In this document: positions 62,802 through 64,000 of the stretch, piece after piece | Position numbering within the stretch: position 1 is the stretch's first letter | How the letters are laid out: each line of letters opens with the position of its first letter | Assembly: GCF_028690125.1 (NCBI RefSeq) | Contig: NZ_JAQVBV010000003.1 | Coordinates: forward strand, 62,001 to 126,000 | From: Bacteroides sp. | GTDB taxonomy: Bacteria > Bacteroidota > Bacteroidia > Bacteroidales > Bacteroidaceae | Length of the DNA: 64,000 bases | Direction: 5' to 3' | Program-made: the position numbers and the translations under genes | Notes under the pieces: generated by a model | Told to the model about the DNA's origin: nothing | Databases searched by the model: none | What the model saw: the letters and a program-made list of their open reading frames with translations, nothing else

Positions 62802-62829
62802 TGTAGGGGATATATTAAAAATTCAGTGT

Positions 62830-63915
62830 TTAGCGTTTGCTTATATGGCACCATATAGGGTAGTGATCGGAGTCTTTGATAGACCGGTCTACCGTGCAGT
62901 TATAGGCTTTCAGATTAGGGCTGATGAGGATATTATCTATTCGGAAATAAAATTTATTTTGATTGTAGGAGATTCCTAAGCCTTTGCCGGATTGAGTAAA
63001 AGCATCATCCAAATGTTGGGTGAGAATACGGTGGGTGTATGAAATAGACACATCATTGAAATCACCGCAGGTAATAATAGTCGGGTATTTACTCTCCATA
63101 ATGACATTGGCTACAGAATCGGCTTGTACGGAACGGATGGCTGATGCCTCTGCTAACTTTTTGACAAGTTGCCGAAGTCCTGTCTTTACTTTTTTTGCGT
63201 TTGGATCATTGATCATATCTTCATATATCCCTCGGTCTTCCTTGGTTAATTTGTTAGATTCCAGGTGATTATTGATCAAGGTGATGGTGTCTTCATTCAC
63301 TTTCAGTGTGTACAGCATGGAGCCGTTATAGGAACTTTCATATTTGATAGAGCTTGCTGTGAGTATGGGAAACTTTGAAAAACAAGCAAGTTGGGAATCG
63401 CCTATTCCGGGTCGGCGTATTGAATAATAAGGATAGGCTTTAAGAGCTTTTTTTATATCCTTTTCTGTTACATACTTTTTATTTCCGGAAGCATTATATT
63501 CTTGTAAACAAATAATATCTGCTCCGCTGTTAGACAAATAGGTAAGTATCGGATTTTGTCCATCCTTCTTTTCCATGTTATTAAACCCCATTACATTATA
63601 GGAGAGAAGTTTGATGCTTTCTTCCGGAATAGATTTATCGGGAAAATTAATAGGTATATAAGATTTTATCTGCGGATAACAGATAAGGAAACCTATAATG
63701 GTTAGAATGGTGTAACGGTAATTGATGATTAACCAAAAAATAAAGAAGCAGATATTTACTGCCAGAAAAATAGGAAATGCAAGTCCTAAGCAAGAAGCAA
63801 GTGGATGTATTTTCGGATGAAGATACGAACTATAGGCAGTTAAAATCAACATTCCTATAAAAAATGCATTGATTGCCAATATTAAATATGAGACGATTTT
63901 GCCAAAGTGTTTCAT
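62830..63915 (-). CDS. Membrane-anchored endonuclease/exonuclease/phosphatase (EEP) family protein
   Basis: 361 residues. Three N-terminal TM segments (IVSYLILAINAFFIGMLILTAY, LASCLGLAFPIFLAVNICFFIFWLII, YTILTIIGFLICYP) are followed by an EEP catalytic domain in the periplasm: IKLLSYNVMGFNNM, ADIICLQEYNASG, LINNHLES, IITCGDFNDVSIS, RIDNILISPNL and DSDHYPIWCHI. The motifs match a Mg-dependent phosphohydrolase; the substrate (nucleic acid, inositol phosphate or lipid) is unknown. It starts 3 bp after the stop of the upstream rhomboid-like gene. Confidence 0.88.
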   Translation of the reverse strand: MKHFGKIVSYLILAINAFFIGMLILTAYSSYLHPKIHPLASCLGLAFPIFLAVNICFFIFWLIINYRYTILTIIGFLICYPQIKSYIPINFPDKSIPEESIKLLSYNVMGFNNMEKKDGQNPILTYLSNSGADIICLQEYNASGNKKYVTEKDIKKALKAYPYYSIRRPGIGDSQLACFSKFPILTASSIKYESSYNGSMLYTLKVNEDTITLINNHLESNKLTKEDRGIYEDMINDPNAKKVKTGLRQLVKKLAEASAIRSVQADSVANVIMESKYPTIITCGDFNDVSISYTHRILTQHLDDAFTQSGKGLGISYNQNKFYFRIDNILISPNLKAYNCTVDRSIKDSDHYPIWCHISKR

Positions 63916-63918
63916 ATT

Positions 63919-64000
63919 CTATCTTTTACTTGCATCAAACAAGCTTTTCTTTTCTTCAGTTGTCAGACTTTCGTAACCGGATTTTTTCAGCTTTTCCAGA
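63919..64000 (-). CDS. C-terminal end of a rhomboid-family intramembrane protease (partial)
   Basis: Only the last 26 codons are in the window: LEKLKKSGYESLTTEEKKSL, then FDASKR and stop. This tail matches the cytosolic C-terminus seen in Bacteroides rhomboid proteins that precede an EEP gene. The catalytic domain lies outside the window, so the call rests on tail pattern and context. The gap to the EEP gene is 3 bp, consistent with one operon. Confidence 0.6.
   Translation of the reverse strand, partial: LEKLKKSGYESLTTEEKKSLFDASKR

Overview
The window is a chromosomal segment of a gut Bacteroides (phylum Bacteroidota), close to the B. thetaiotaomicron/ovatus type. Supporting signs are SusC/SusD pairs, a hybrid two-component regulator, GH97 and GH43 enzymes, a Ser-type sulfatase, lipoprotein signals ending in Cys followed by acidic residues, a fused SecDF, 2-oxoacid:ferredoxin oxidoreductase, and TAnnTTTG -7 promoter boxes instead of E. 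coli-type -10 boxes. No species or locus tag is claimed.

Left part (1-22205). Two paralogous glycan-uptake modules lie in opposite orientation. The plus-strand copy (1-3959) is SusC (5' part outside the window), SusD and a DUF4973-like lipoprotein. The minus-strand copy (22205 down to 14554) is an IPT/TIG-NHL lipoprotein, SusC, SusD and the DUF4973-like lipoprotein. Between them lie metG and a plus-strand surface-polysaccharide cluster: a Wzx-type flippase, an unclassified HIRRTDN glycosyltransferase, a GT11 fucosyltransferase, a WbsX-like protein, a GNT-I/HlpA-like glycosyltransferase, a GT4 and a GT2. The inverted arms share an 86-bp perfect match inside susD, so homologous inversion or gene conversion is possible.

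Middle part (22902-40318). An ADP-forming acyl-CoA synthetase is followed by a polysaccharide-utilisation region. A metallophosphoesterase, a GH97 and an orphan alpha/alpha-toroid protein form one operon. A large HTCS regulator is on the opposite strand. A second orphan toroid protein, a sulfatase with a C-terminal beta-sandwich and a GH43 form a second operon. The likely substrate is a galactose- or arabinose-containing glycan that may be sulfated; this is inference only.

Right part (40587-64000). It starts with a beta-propeller lipoprotein and a TPR-HTH regulator. The rest is mostly housekeeping: comM, a TlpA-like lipoprotein lacking its CxxC, an abundant-looking TPR lipoprotein, xerD, aroQ-pyk-O-methyltransferase-rbfA-lolE-like permease, korAB, tRNA-Arg(CCT), secDF, an M3 peptidase, an EEP-family hydrolase and the tail of a rhomboid protease.

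The least explained signal is a set of intergenic elements made of three or four degenerate units with a period of about 20-25 bp (4041-4201, 10794-10877, 14142-14229, 40335-40407, 42211-42304). The units differ in sequence from site to site, and three of the elements are long near-palindromes. No CRISPR, prophage, insertion sequence or rRNA was seen.
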